Assembly (NCBI GenBank): GCA_017513005.1
Contig: JAFWDM010000075.1
Coordinates: 1 to 37,948, forward strand
Source: Lachnospiraceae bacterium
GTDB lineage: Bacteria > Bacillota > Clostridia > Lachnospirales > Lachnospiraceae
Direction of reading: 5' to 3'
DNA: 37,948 nucleotides
Numbering within the stretch: the first letter of the stretch is position 1; the number at the start of each line of letters is the position of its first letter. Under the pieces are notes generated by a model. It was not told the DNA's origin. It did not search any database and saw only the letters and a list, made by a program, of their open reading frames with translations. This document shows, piece by piece, positions 16,364 to 25,098 of the stretch. The translations under genes and the position numbers were made by a program.

Positions 16364-17823
16364 AGATCCTGTTTGTATCTCTGGGCTGTGACAAGAACCT
16401 GGTGGACTCCGAGGAGATGCTCGTGGATCTGACGCGGGCAGGATATGAGATCACGGACGACGAGGAGGAGGCGGAAGCTGCCGTCATCAATACCTGCTGC
16501 TTTATCAATGACGCAAAAAAAGAGAGCATTGAGAGCATTCTGGAGCTTGCGCCGCGGCGCACGGACGGACAGCTAAGAGCGCTGATCGTGGCTGGCTGCC
16601 TCGCGCAGCGCTACAGTAAAGAGATCCTGCAGGAGATCCCGGAGGTGGATGCGGTCATCGGCACGACGGCCCAGGAAACACTGCTGGAGACGCTGCAGGC
16701 TGTGCTCGATGATTCCGGAAAAAACGGAACCGGGCAGGAGGAGACTGCCGGGGCGGATGCTGCCGCGAGGTTTCGGGGGCAGGACAGGCAGGATGGATCC
16801 GGAAAAGCCCCGGGGCAGGGAGCCGGATCCGCAGCTGCCACAGATGGTCTAAGCGAAAAGATCAGGCTGGATGATCTGCGCAAAAAACCGCGCACGGACG
16901 CAAAGCGTGTGCTCACGACCGCGAACGGATACGGCTATCTGCGCATCGCGGAGGGTTGCAGCAAAAACTGTACCTACTGTGTCATCCCCTCGATCCGCGG
17001 ACCCTACAGAAGCGTCCCCATGGAAGATGTGCTGCAGACAGCCCGGGAGCTCGCCGCGCAGGGAGTGCGGGAACTGATCCTGGTCGCGCAGGAGACGACG
17101 CTGTACGGCATTGACCTCTACGGGGAGAAGAAGCTTCCCGACCTGCTGCGGGCCCTGGCGGGGATCGACGGGATCGAGTGGATCCGGCTCCTGTACTGTT
17201 ATCCGGAGGAGATCACTCCCGCCCTGATCGAGGTGATGCGGGACGAGCCCAAGGTCCTTCACTATATAGATATGCCGGTCCAGCATGCCTCGGACCAGGT
17301 CCTGAAGCGGATGGGCCGCAGGACGAACCGGAAGGAGCTGGAGCAGACCGTGGCGCTTTTGCGCAGAGAGATTCCGGATATCTGTATCCGGACGACCCTG
17401 ATCACGGGTTTTCCCGGGGAACTGGAGAAGGACCACAGGGCGCTGCTGTCTTTTGTCAAAAAGATGAAATTTGACAGACTGGGTGTTTTTACCTACTCCC
17501 GGGAGGAGGGGACGCCGGCGGCAAAGATGCCGGTCCAGATCCCAGCGCCGGTAAAGAGAAAACGCCAGAAAGACCTGATGCTTCTGCAGCAGGAGATCGC
17601 CTTTAAAAAAGCCCGCCGCATGAAAGGAAAGACGGTACGGGCAATCATCGAGGGCCGGATCGTCGGGGAGGATGTCTATACGGCGCGCACCTACATGGAT
17701 GCGCCGGGTGTGGACGGCATGCTTTTCGTCGAGACCCGGAGGGACCTGATGAGCGGCGACCTGCTCGACGTGAAGATCACCGGCTCGGACCAGTACGATC
17801 TGATCGGGGTCCCTGTCCAATAG
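16360..17823 (+). CDS. rimO: Ribosomal protein S12 methylthiotransferase
   Basis: Radical-SAM enzyme that methylthiolates an aspartate of ribosomal protein S12. The N-terminal cluster-binding cysteines are in SLGCDKN (C10), NTCCF (C46) and AGCLAQRY (C80); the radical-SAM motif CSKNCTYC gives C200, C204 and C207; a C-terminal TRAM domain begins near GKTVRAIIEGR. RimO rather than MiaB is indicated by the short SLGCDKNLVDSE N-terminus. The 487 residues exceed the usual 430-445 because of a Gly/Gln/Ala-rich insertion at about residues 118-170, between the first two domains. Start overlaps the rpoZ stop (ATGA). Confidence 0.95.
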   Translation: MKILFVSLGCDKNLVDSEEMLVDLTRAGYEITDDEEEAEAAVINTCCFINDAKKESIESILELAPRRTDGQLRALIVAGCLAQRYSKEILQEIPEVDAVIGTTAQETLLETLQAVLDDSGKNGTGQEETAGADAAARFRGQDRQDGSGKAPGQGAGSAAATDGLSEKIRLDDLRKKPRTDAKRVLTTANGYGYLRIAEGCSKNCTYCVIPSIRGPYRSVPMEDVLQTARELAAQGVRELILVAQETTLYGIDLYGEKKLPDLLRALAGIDGIEWIRLLYCYPEEITPALIEVMRDEPKVLHYIDMPVQHASDQVLKRMGRRTNRKELEQTVALLRREIPDICIRTTLITGFPGELEKDHRALLSFVKKMKFDRLGVFTYSREEGTPAAKMPVQIPAPVKRKRQKDLMLLQQEIAFKKARRMKGKTVRAIIEGRIVGEDVYTARTYMDAPGVDGMLFVETRRDLMSGDLLDVKITGSDQYDLIGVPVQ

Positions 17824-17940
17824 AGATCTGTCGGCGGGACACAGAAGCACCGGATCAAATCACCTGTATGGAGAAGGGATTCTCCGCAGAGCAATGATTG
17901 GACTATACGACAAGGGGCCTGTCTGTCCTTCTAAGAAGGC

Positions 17941-17978
17941 ATGCAGATAAGAAGACATGCAGATAAGAAGACATGCAG
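17941..17978 (+). repeat. 16-nt tandem repeat before pgsA
   Basis: ATGCAGATAAGAAGAC is repeated twice exactly (17941-17956, 17957-17972), followed by ATGCAG. It lies 30 nt before the pgsA start. The rest of the 184-nt gap after rimO holds a small hairpin, GGAGAA (17870-17875) with TTCTCC (17880-17885), without a T-run. Confidence 0.85.
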
Positions 17979-18007
17979 AGTCCCGCTGTCGTTTTGGGGA
18001 GGAGAAA

Positions 18008-18550
18008 ATGAATCTGCCGAATAAACTGACGGTATTCCGCGTGGCGCTGGTTCCGTTTTTTGTGGCGTTCCTGCTGCTGTCCAGAGAGATGGTTTCGCTC
18101 AAGTGGGTCGCCCTGGTCCTGTTTGTCACTGCATCCCTGACGGACCTTCTGGACGGGCACATTGCCCGCAAATACGGCCTGGTCACGACGTTTGGCAAGT
18201 TTATGGATCCGCTCGCGGATAAAGTGCTGACGATCTCCGGGATGATCTGCCTGATCGAGCTGGGCAGGATCCCCTCCTGGATCGTGGTGATCATTGTGGC
18301 GAGGGAGTTTGTCATCAGCGGCTTTCGTCTGATCGCAACCGAGCACGGGATCGTGATCGCGGCCAACTACTGGGGCAAGTGGAAGACGACTTTCCAGATG
18401 ATCATGATCATTCTTATGATCATGAATCTGGCGCCGCTGGGGCTTTTGACCGACATCGTCATGTGGGTCGCTCTGATCCTGACGGTCATCTCGCTTGCGA
18501 CCTATATCCTGGAGAACCGGGAGGTCGTGCAGGCCATGGAGATGAAATGA
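18008..18550 (+). CDS. pgsA: CDP-diacylglycerol-glycerol-3-phosphate 3-phosphatidyltransferase
   Basis: Makes phosphatidylglycerol phosphate from CDP-diacylglycerol and glycerol 3-phosphate, the committed step to phosphatidylglycerol. The 180-residue membrane protein begins MNLPNKLTVFRVALVP, typical of PgsA, and has the CDP-alcohol phosphatidyltransferase motif: DLLDGHIAR followed by GKFMDPLAD, supplying the metal-binding aspartates. Several hydrophobic helices follow. ATG 18008 is supported by GGGGAGGAG at 17996-18004. An in-frame upstream ATG lies within the tandem repeat and is unlikely to be used. The stop overlaps the start of the thiamine pyrophosphokinase gene. Confidence 0.95.
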   Translation: MNLPNKLTVFRVALVPFFVAFLLLSREMVSLKWVALVLFVTASLTDLLDGHIARKYGLVTTFGKFMDPLADKVLTISGMICLIELGRIPSWIVVIIVAREFVISGFRLIATEHGIVIAANYWGKWKTTFQMIMIILMIMNLAPLGLLTDIVMWVALILTVISLATYILENREVVQAMEMK

Positions 18551-19245
18551 TGAAAAAGCGGGCGATCCTGATGTGTGCCGGCGAATATGAACCCCTGGAG
18601 ATCCTGCCCGGACCGGAGGATCTCGTGGTGGCGGTGGACGGCGGGCTGGAGCGGCTTCTGGCGCAGCAGATCGAGCCGGACCTGGTTCTGGGGGATTTTG
18701 ACTCCCTCCCGGAATCCTGCCGGCCTTACCTGACTGCGCTGGAGGAGAAGGATCCGGAGAGGCTGCTGCGCCTGCCCTGTGAAAAGGACGACACGGACAC
18801 GATCTACGCGGCGCGTGTGTGTCTGGAGCGGGGATGTGAAGAGCTGGCGCTCTACGGGGCCCTCGGCGGCAGACTGGATCACACGGTGGCCAATATCCAG
18901 ACCCTGGCCTGGATCAGGGACCGGGGCGCGGACGGGTATCTCCTGGGGAAAAATGTTCTCGCGACGGTCCTGGAGGAAGAGAAGGTTCTGCTGCCGGACG
19001 GGTATGCGGGCACCTTTTCTTTGTTTGCGCTGGATCCCGAAGTGGCGGGCGTCACGCTGGAAGGTATGAAATATCCGCTGTCGGAGGCGGTGCTGACCAG
19101 TTCTTTCCCGCTGGGTGTCAGCAATGAAGTGCGCGGTGACCGGCGCGCGGCTGTGACGGTCCGCAGAGGGAAGGCACTGATGATTCTGCAGGGAGGAGAG
19201 AAGACCCCGGCGGGAGCGGCGCAGCTGCAGAGGAAAAGAATGTAA
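18547..19245 (+). CDS. thiN: Thiamine pyrophosphokinase
   Basis: Transfers pyrophosphate from ATP to thiamine, giving the cofactor thiamine diphosphate from salvaged vitamin. The 232-residue product shows the family motifs: VAVDGGLERLLAQ, PDLVLGDFDSLPE, EKDDTDTIYAA and GALGGRLDHTVANIQ, with the metal- and ATP-binding aspartates. ATG 18547 overlaps the pgsA stop; the following ATG at 18550 is an alternative with better spacing (8 nt) from GGAG at 18538-18541. No THI-box riboswitch is visible, as expected inside an operon. It is the last gene of the run and is followed by a strong terminator. Confidence 0.93.
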   Translation: MMKKRAILMCAGEYEPLEILPGPEDLVVAVDGGLERLLAQQIEPDLVLGDFDSLPESCRPYLTALEEKDPERLLRLPCEKDDTDTIYAARVCLERGCEELALYGALGGRLDHTVANIQTLAWIRDRGADGYLLGKNVLATVLEEEKVLLPDGYAGTFSLFALDPEVAGVTLEGMKYPLSEAVLTSSFPLGVSNEVRGDRRAAVTVRRGKALMILQGGEKTPAGAAQLQRKRM

Positions 19246-19252
19246 GGAATGC

Positions 19253-19298
19253 AAAAAACCGGCTCGGTGCTGTACAGCTGCACCGGGCCGGTTTTTTT
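19253..19298. terminator. Bidirectional terminator between thiN and glnN
   Basis: AAACCGGCTCGGTGC (19256-19270) pairs with GCACCGGGCCGGTTT (19280-19294), flanked by an A-run at 19253-19258 and a T-run at 19292-19298. It can end transcripts from both sides. Confidence 0.92.
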
Positions 19299-19349
19299 GT
19301 AAAAGGGATCCGGCAAAGGGGAAAAGCCGGTCGTCATATCAGATCAATA

Positions 19350-21464
19350 TCAGATCTCACTGAAGAGCAGGTCGGAATACACGGGGAAGGGCCAGGCCTC
19401 CTTGGCTGTGATGGTCTCCAGCTCGTCGGCGTAGCTGCGGCACTCGTTCATGTCGGGGACGATGACGGTGTGGCAGTAGCGCATGGCTTCCTCCGGGTCC
19501 TGGGGGACCTGGCGGAGATCTTTTTCCAGCTTTTCACAGGCATCGCTGAGGCAGTCTGTGAGCAGGCAGTTGTTGCGGGCACTGTTTTCCTCATACTTGG
19601 AGGGAAGCCCGTGTTTCTTGCGCTTCTCGAAGGAATCGCACAGAAGGGTGCCGTAGCGGGAGACTGCGGGCAGGATCTCCTTGTGGAGCATGTCGATCAT
19701 GGTCCGCGCCTCGATCTGGATCGTGGCGGTGTAGTTCTCCACATGAATATTGTAGCGGGCAAAGACCTCGTCCCGGGTGTAGATGGCGTGGTCGGTAAAG
19801 AGCCGGATATTGTGCTCCCGGATGTAGGCGGGCAGGGCGTCTACCGCGGAGACCTTGTTGGAGAGGCCGCGTCGCTTCGCCTCCTCGATCCAGGCTTCGT
19901 CGTAGCCGTTTCCGTCAAAGATGATCCGTCTGTGCGCGGTCAGCTCCCGCTTGATGAGCGCATTCAGGTCCCGGTGGAAGAGCTCCGGGCTCTCTGCTTT
20001 TTCGAGTTCATCGGCAAACTGGCCCAGTTCCTCCGCCATCATGGTGTTGAGGACGATGTTGGGGCCGGAGACCGAGAGGGAGGAGCCAACCATGCGGAAC
20101 TCGAATTTATTGCCTGTGAAGGCCATGGGGGAGGTCCGGTTGCGGTCCGTGTTGTCCATGGGGATGGGCGGCATGGTATCGACGCCGATCGCCAGGTTGC
20201 GTTTGCCGGCGTCCTTGTAGTCCGTGTCGTTGATGATGGAGCTTACGACAGCACTGAGTTCTTCTCCGAGAAAGATGGACACGACAGCGGGGGGAGCCTC
20301 CTGGGCGCCAAGCCTGTGGTCATTGCCGGGCGTCGCGACGGTGGCGCGCAGCATGTCCTGATACTCATCGACGCCCTTGATGAAGGCGGTCAGAAAGAGG
20401 AGGAACTGCGCGTTCTCCCTGGGGGTGGATCCGGGCTTGAACAGGTTCTCGCCGGTGTCCTTGGAGAGGGACCAGTTATCGTGTTTGCCCGAGCCGTTTA
20501 CGCCGGCAAAGGGCTTTTCATGGAGCAGGCAGACCAGACCGTGGCGGTCGGCGACCTTTTTCATGATCTCCATTGTGATCTGGTTCTGGTCGCAGGCCCG
20601 GTTGGCATCCGTGTAGACGGGGGCCATTTCATGCTGGGCGGGGGCCACTTCATTGTGCTTGGTCTTGGAGAGGACGCCGAGCTTCCAGAGCTCGTCGTCC
20701 AGATCCTGCATGTAGGCCTGCACGCGGGGGCGGATCGCGCCGAAGTAGTGGTCTTCCAGCTCCTGGCCGCGCGGCGGCTTCGCACCGAAGAGGGTGCGGC
20801 CGGTCATGATCAGGTCCTCCCGTTTCTGGTACATTTTTTTGTCCAGGAGGAAGTATTCCTGCTCGGGACCCACCTGTGCAATGACCCGCTTGGTCGTCGT
20901 GTCGCCGAAGAGGCGGAGGATCCGGACCGCCGCCTTGCTGACCGCGTCCATGGAGCGGAGCAGGGGGGTCTTTTTATCCAGGGCATGCCCGGAATAGGAA
21001 CAGAAGATGGTCGGGATGCAGAGGGATCTCTCCTTGATAAAGGCAAAGGAAGTGGGATCCCAGGCCGTGTAGCCGCGCGCCTCGAAGGTCGCCCTGAGGC
21101 CGCCGGAGGGGAAGGAGGAGGCGTCTGGCTCGCCGCGGACCAGTTCCTTGCCTGAAAATTCCATGACGACGCGGCCGCCGTCCACCGGGGCAATGAAGCT
21201 GTCGTGCTTTTCCGCAGTGACACCGGTCATGGGCTGGAACCAGTGTGTGTAGTGGGTCGCGCCCTTCTCCACCGCCCACTGCTTCATGGCCTCCGCGATC
21301 TCATTCGCGGTGGACAGATCCAGAGGAGTGCCGTCCGAGACTGCCTTTTTCCACTCCCGGTAACAGGCGGGAGAGAGGCGGACCTGCATGGTCTCCTCGT
21401 TGAAGACCATGCTGCCGAACAGGTCCGGCAGGCGCCTGATTTCTTTATCCTTATAGTTGTCCAT
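19350..21464 (-). CDS. glnN: Glutamine synthetase type III
   Basis: Assimilates ammonia by ATP-dependent amidation of glutamate. The 704-residue length separates GSIII from GSI (about 450). Visible motifs include GPEQEYFLLD for metal binding, NEVAPAQHEMAP, and NGSGKHDNWSLS for ATP and metal binding, and RLGAQEAPPAVVSIFLG. GGAGG (CCTCC at 21471-21475) lies 6 nt before ATG 21464. Transcription probably starts near 21560 from the minus-strand promoter at 21567-21595, giving a leader of about 95 nt without a recognised riboswitch. It diverges from gpmI and ends at the bidirectional terminator. Confidence 0.97.
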   Translation of the reverse strand: MDNYKDKEIRRLPDLFGSMVFNEETMQVRLSPACYREWKKAVSDGTPLDLSTANEIAEAMKQWAVEKGATHYTHWFQPMTGVTAEKHDSFIAPVDGGRVVMEFSGKELVRGEPDASSFPSGGLRATFEARGYTAWDPTSFAFIKERSLCIPTIFCSYSGHALDKKTPLLRSMDAVSKAAVRILRLFGDTTTKRVIAQVGPEQEYFLLDKKMYQKREDLIMTGRTLFGAKPPRGQELEDHYFGAIRPRVQAYMQDLDDELWKLGVLSKTKHNEVAPAQHEMAPVYTDANRACDQNQITMEIMKKVADRHGLVCLLHEKPFAGVNGSGKHDNWSLSKDTGENLFKPGSTPRENAQFLLFLTAFIKGVDEYQDMLRATVATPGNDHRLGAQEAPPAVVSIFLGEELSAVVSSIINDTDYKDAGKRNLAIGVDTMPPIPMDNTDRNRTSPMAFTGNKFEFRMVGSSLSVSGPNIVLNTMMAEELGQFADELEKAESPELFHRDLNALIKRELTAHRRIIFDGNGYDEAWIEEAKRRGLSNKVSAVDALPAYIREHNIRLFTDHAIYTRDEVFARYNIHVENYTATIQIEARTMIDMLHKEILPAVSRYGTLLCDSFEKRKKHGLPSKYEENSARNNCLLTDCLSDACEKLEKDLRQVPQDPEEAMRYCHTVIVPDMNECRSYADELETITAKEAWPFPVYSDLLFSEI

Positions 21465-21566
21465 TCAATTCCTCCAGTCGGATCGAATCGCCTTCTGTGC
21501 TTTTTGCATTTTTCCGGTGTCCGGCAGGAATGCGGCACGGGGCGGTTGCCTGTCACACTCGTCCGT

Positions 21567-21595
21567 ATTATACAGAAATCATCTTTATAAAGCAA
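21567..21595 (-). promoter_or_regulatory. Promoter of glnN
   Basis: On the minus strand, TTGCTT (complement of 21590-21595) and a perfect TATAAT (complement of 21567-21572) with a 17-nt spacer. Confidence 0.7.
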
Positions 21596-21612
21596 TCGCA
21601 ATTCATTTTGCG

Positions 21613-21641
21613 TTGAACTGCGTCCGGTTTCGTAGTAAAAT
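21613..21641 (+). promoter_or_regulatory. Promoter of gpmI
   Basis: TTGAAC at 21613-21618 and TAAAAT at 21636-21641 with a 17-nt spacer. It points away from the glnN promoter, 17 nt from its -35 box. Confidence 0.65.
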
Positions 21642-21719
21642 AAACCGACTGTGCGTATTGTGTTTAAGACGGGCGCCTGCAGAAGACAGAGCTTTTTACA
21701 GTTTGAAGGAGAGATGGAT

Positions 21720-23267
21720 ATGAGCCAAAAACCTGTAGTTTTAATGATTCTGGACGGATATGGATTGAATGAGAATCCCGAGGCCAATGCGGTTGCGATC
21801 GCGAAGACGCCGGTCATGGACAAGCTGATGGCGGAGTATCCTTTTGTAAAGGGGTATGCGAGCGGCATGGCGGTCGGTCTTCCGGACGGGCAGATGGGCA
21901 ACTCGGAGGTCGGCCATATGAATATGGGTGCCGGCCGCATCGTGTATCAGGAGCTGACCAGGATCACCAAGGAGATCCAGGACGGGGACTTTTTCGAAAA
22001 TCCGGAGCTGATGGATGCGATCAACAACTGCAAGGCCAGAGGGTCGGACCTGCATCTCTTCGGGCTTCTGTCGGACGGCGGCGTCCACAGCCACAATACC
22101 CACCTGTATGCCCTGCTGGAGATGGCAAAGCGCAACGGGCTCGACAGGGTCTATGTGGACTGCTTCCTCGACGGGCGTGATACGCCGCCCAAGAGCGGGA
22201 TCGATTATCTCGCTCAGCTCGAGGACAAGATGAAGGAGATCGGTGTCGGGAAGATCTCGATGATCAGCGGGCGCTACTACGCGATGGACAGGGACAACAA
22301 CTATGACCGCGTGCAGATCGCCTATGACGCGCTGACAAAGGGAGAGGGCGTCACGGCCGCGGGTTCCGCCGAGGCGATCCGGAATGCCTACGACAGAGAC
22401 GAGACGGATGAGTTCGTAAAGCCCACTGTCATCCTGGAAGGCGGTAAGCCTGTCTCCATGATCAAGGACGGGGACTCGGTGGTCTTTTTCAACTTCCGTC
22501 CCGACCGCGCGCGTGAGATCACGCACTGCTTCTGCGACGATGATTTTACGAAGTTCGACCGCGGACCCAGGAAAAAGGTCTTTTTCGTCTGCTTCAAGGA
22601 TTACGATCCGGAGATCCCGAACAAGGAGATCGCCTTCAAGCAGGTCGATGTCACAAATACCTTCGGCGAGTGGCTGGCTGCCCAGGGCATGAAGCAGGCC
22701 AGGATCGCCGAGACGGAGAAGTATGCGCACGTCACCTTCTTCTTCAACGGAGGCGTGGAGGAGCCCAATGCGAATGAGGACCGGATCCTGGTCAACTCGC
22801 CCAAGGACGTCCCCACCTACGACCTCAAGCCCGAGATGAGCGCCTACGGCGTTCTGGACAAGCTTCTCGAGGCGATCGAGTCCGAAAAATACGACACCAT
22901 CGTCATCAACTTTGCAAATCCCGACATGGTCGGCCACACAGGTGTCCTGTCCGCGGCTGTCAAGGCTGTGGAGGTCGTCGACGAGTGTGTCGGCAGGGCC
23001 GCCGAGGCGATCCTCGCAAAGGGCGGGGTCCTCTTCATCTGTGCGGACCACGGAAACTGCGAGCAGATGGTCGACTACGAGACCGGGGCGCCCCACACAG
23101 CCCACACCACAAACCCGGTGCCCTTTATCCTCGTGAACTATGATCCGGCCTACGGCCTCGCGGAGGGCGGCGTCCTCGCGGACATCGTCCCGACCCTGAT
23201 CCAGATCATGGGCAGGGAACAGCCGAAGGAGATGACCGGTCATTCTCTGCTGGTAAAGAAGAACTGA
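21720..23267 (+). CDS. gpmI: Phosphoglycerate mutase, 2,3-bisphosphoglycerate-independent
   Basis: Interconverts 3- and 2-phosphoglycerate in glycolysis, using two manganese ions. The 515-residue length is typical. The N-terminus MSQKPVVLMILDGYGLNEN carries the first metal-binding Asp; the catalytic serine is S62 in MGNSEVGHMNMGAGR; FICADHGNCEQM and GAPHTAHTTNPVPF supply C-terminal metal ligands. Start choice: AAGGAG at 21706-21711 is 8 nt from ATG 21720 but only 2 nt from ATG 21714, so 21720 is preferred. It has its own promoter. No clear hairpin with T-run follows at once; the nearest plausible terminator is at 23447-23489, beyond the palindromic element. Confidence 0.97.
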   Translation: MSQKPVVLMILDGYGLNENPEANAVAIAKTPVMDKLMAEYPFVKGYASGMAVGLPDGQMGNSEVGHMNMGAGRIVYQELTRITKEIQDGDFFENPELMDAINNCKARGSDLHLFGLLSDGGVHSHNTHLYALLEMAKRNGLDRVYVDCFLDGRDTPPKSGIDYLAQLEDKMKEIGVGKISMISGRYYAMDRDNNYDRVQIAYDALTKGEGVTAAGSAEAIRNAYDRDETDEFVKPTVILEGGKPVSMIKDGDSVVFFNFRPDRAREITHCFCDDDFTKFDRGPRKKVFFVCFKDYDPEIPNKEIAFKQVDVTNTFGEWLAAQGMKQARIAETEKYAHVTFFFNGGVEEPNANEDRILVNSPKDVPTYDLKPEMSAYGVLDKLLEAIESEKYDTIVINFANPDMVGHTGVLSAAVKAVEVVDECVGRAAEAILAKGGVLFICADHGNCEQMVDYETGAPHTAHTTNPVPFILVNYDPAYGLAEGGVLADIVPTLIQIMGREQPKEMTGHSLLVKKN

Positions 23268-23357
23268 GGAGACTGCGGTGCGGCAGTGTACCCCTGTTCC
23301 CGGTGGATGCGCTGACCGGCGGAATTGTACCCACTATGAAGCGAGTTTCCTTTTTTA

Positions 23358-23440
23358 CGCGCGTATCCCGCGACTGAAGTCACGGGATACGCGCGATGAA
23401 GATTCAAGACTCGCTCACGAGTCTTGCGCGATGAAGAATA
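23358..23440. repeat. Modular palindromic element, copy 1
   Basis: Module A is a near-perfect palindrome: CGCGCGTATCCCG (23358-23370) with CGGGATACGCGCG (23383-23395), enclosing a GACT-GA-AGTC core. Module B is CAAGACTCG (23405-23413) with CGAGTCTTG (23418-23426). The sequence GCGCGATGAAGA follows each module. On the complementary strand it contains TATTCTTCATCGCGC and GTGACTTCAGTCGCGGGATAC (that is, GTGACTTCAGTCGCGGGA plus TAC), both found almost unchanged in copy 2 at 34641-34711 but in another order. Hairpins with a GACTTCAGTC core are, as I recall, common at the ends of IS200/IS605-type tnpB elements; this could be a remnant or non-autonomous derivative. Confidence 0.75.
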
Positions 23441-23446
23441 AAACAG

Positions 23447-23489
23447 AGGCAGGTCAGGTGCCGGATGATCCGGCGGGACCTGCCTTTTT
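23447..23489 (+). terminator. Intrinsic terminator downstream of gpmI and the palindromic element
   Basis: AGGCAGGTC (23447-23455) pairs with GACCTGCCT (23477-23485), with an inner GCCGGA/TCCGGC stem, followed by T at 23485-23489. Confidence 0.85.
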
Positions 23490-24021
23490 ATGGCCTTTTA
23501 TGATTCGGGTGAGTCTTCCGGGCATCATGTGACACCCCAAAGACTCAAACTTGTCCTTGACAAGGGGGTACACTTCACGGAAAGCATTCAAAAATCTTCA
23601 AAAAAGTATTCAAATAGTCTGCAGAAGGCCTTTACAGAGGCGGGAAAAGGCCTCGGAAAGAGATGTAACGCCTGCCGCGGAAAGGGCGTCTATGGTAAAA
23701 GAGTCTGATTTTTATGTGTTTTTCCGGGAAAAAGAGCCTTCGGGTATATTCAAATCAGCGAAAATGAATTATAGTAGTACTGTATATGCTTTTGGAGATG
23801 ATTCTGAGACACCATATATTGAAAGATAAAGAAACCGGTTCTGATCATAAAGCGAATTCAGTTTATAGAACGTATTCAGTTTATAGAACGTATTCAGTTT
23901 ATAGAACGTATTCAGTTTACAGATCGAATTCTGACCATATGATGCTGAGGTCAAACGGATATCATGGACTGTTTCGTTTTCATCATCCATGTTTGCTGCC
24001 GTGAGACTATGGAACGAAAGT
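23490..24021 (+). other. Long intergenic region before the transporter cluster
   Basis: About 530 nt without a convincing gene. It holds three near-repeats of TTCAAAA around 23588-23613, a hairpin AGGCCTTT (23626-23633) with AAAGGCCT (23646-23653), a weak possible promoter (TATTCA 23747-23752, TATAGT 23770-23775, 17-nt spacer), and the 18-nt tandem repeat at 23857-23928. The short frames here have no ribosome sites or family resemblance. The promoter call is tentative. Confidence 0.5.
23857..23928 (+). repeat. 18-nt tandem repeat upstream of permease 1
   Basis: TTCAGTTTATAGAACGTA is repeated three times exactly from 23857 to 23910, with a degenerate fourth unit to 23928. It ends about 93 nt before the preferred permease start. 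There are no spacers, so it is not a CRISPR array. Confidence 0.9.
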
Positions 24022-25026
24022 ATGAAGAGACCCGCAGAGAAAGGCTCTCCGATCAAAAGGATCCGGGAAGCCGGTAATAGAATAAACAGGTTTCTGCGCA
24101 GAAATGCGGACGGGCAGGAGTCTGCTGCCCGGGAAGAAAATCCGGATCATAATGCAAAACACACGCCGAAGGAGAAACGGGAGAGAAGGGTGAGCTGGAT
24201 GTTCCTTTCCCCGAGTGTGATCGGTGTATCCGTGTTTTTCGTCCTCCCGTTTTTTGTAGTCATTTATTATTCCCTGATCGACAATCCGGTGCAGCATCAT
24301 TTTGTCGGCTTTTCCAATTATATCAAGGTGGCGGGCAACAGCGCCTTTCTGCAGGCGGCCGGCAACACCCTGAAGTTTTCCCTGGTCGCAGTGCCGCTCG
24401 CGGTGGGGCTGTCGCTCCTGCTGGCCGTTGTCATGGAGCAGAAGCTTCCCTGGAAGAGCCGTTTCCGCTCCTTTTTCCTGAGCCCGATGATGGTGCCGAC
24501 CGCGTCTGTCATTATGATCTGGCAGATCCTTTTTCACTTTAACGGTCTCGCCAATGTATTTCTGGGACACTTCGGAGCCGGAAAGATCGACTGGCTGAAG
24601 TCCGCTTACGCGCAGGTGCCGATCATTCTTTTGTTTCTGTGGAAAAATCTGGGATACAACATGATCCTGTTTATGGCAGGGCTTGCGAATATCCCGCGGG
24701 ACCAGCTGGAGGTCGCCCGTCTGGAGAGCGCGACGGAATTTCAGATCTTCTGGCTGATCAAAGTCCGGTACCTGTCGTCGACCATCCTGTTTGTGACGAT
24801 CATGTCGCTGATCAATTCCTTCAAGGTATTCAGGGAAATCTATCTGATGACGGGGGATTATCCGTACGGGACGCTGTATATGATGCAGCATTTCATGAAT
24901 AACACGTTTAAATCCCTGGATTACCAGAAGCTGAGTGCGGCTGCGGTCATGCTGGCTGTTTTTATGGTGATCGTGATCGGTGCCCTTTTTCTGACCGAGG
25001 ACCGGTTCGGCAGGGACCTGGAGTGA
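24022..25026 (+). CDS. ABC transporter permease, carbohydrate type (MalF/UgpA-like)
   Basis: A 334-residue inner-membrane permease with about six helices after a charged cytoplasmic stretch of about 55 residues. WMFLSPSVIGVSVFFVLPFF starts the first helix, as in the sugar-importer permease family. The cytoplasmic loop that should carry the EAA motif reads ARLESATEFQIFWLIKVRYL: the usual Gly is Ser and the usual Pro is Arg, so the ATPase docking loop is divergent. ATG 24022 is preferred; an in-frame ATG at 23989 would add 11 residues, and neither has a strong ribosome site. It is the first gene of the cluster that continues to 32682. Substrate unknown. Confidence 0.85.
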   Translation: MKRPAEKGSPIKRIREAGNRINRFLRRNADGQESAAREENPDHNAKHTPKEKRERRVSWMFLSPSVIGVSVFFVLPFFVVIYYSLIDNPVQHHFVGFSNYIKVAGNSAFLQAAGNTLKFSLVAVPLAVGLSLLLAVVMEQKLPWKSRFRSFFLSPMMVPTASVIMIWQILFHFNGLANVFLGHFGAGKIDWLKSAYAQVPIILLFLWKNLGYNMILFMAGLANIPRDQLEVARLESATEFQIFWLIKVRYLSSTILFVTIMSLINSFKVFREIYLMTGDYPYGTLYMMQHFMNNTFKSLDYQKLSAAAVMLAVFMVIVIGALFLTEDRFGRDLE

Positions 25027-25098
25027 GCAACTGAAGCGGAATATGAGACCTGCTCTGCGGCAGTTTCCGGGTAGACATTTTCTGAAAGAGGAACTTTC

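Noticed and set aside
19470..21155. A plus-strand frame of about 561 codons opposite glnN, and a similar minus-strand frame opposite gpmI (21741-23243)
   Set aside because: Both are antisense shadows of highly conserved metabolic enzymes.
21473..21566. Riboswitch or glutamine-responsive RNA in the glnN leader
   Set aside because: The leader of about 95 nt shows no pattern I can match to a known glutamine RNA class.
23857..23928. Possible mini-CRISPR array
   Set aside because: The 18-nt units are directly adjacent with no spacers, and no cas genes are nearby.
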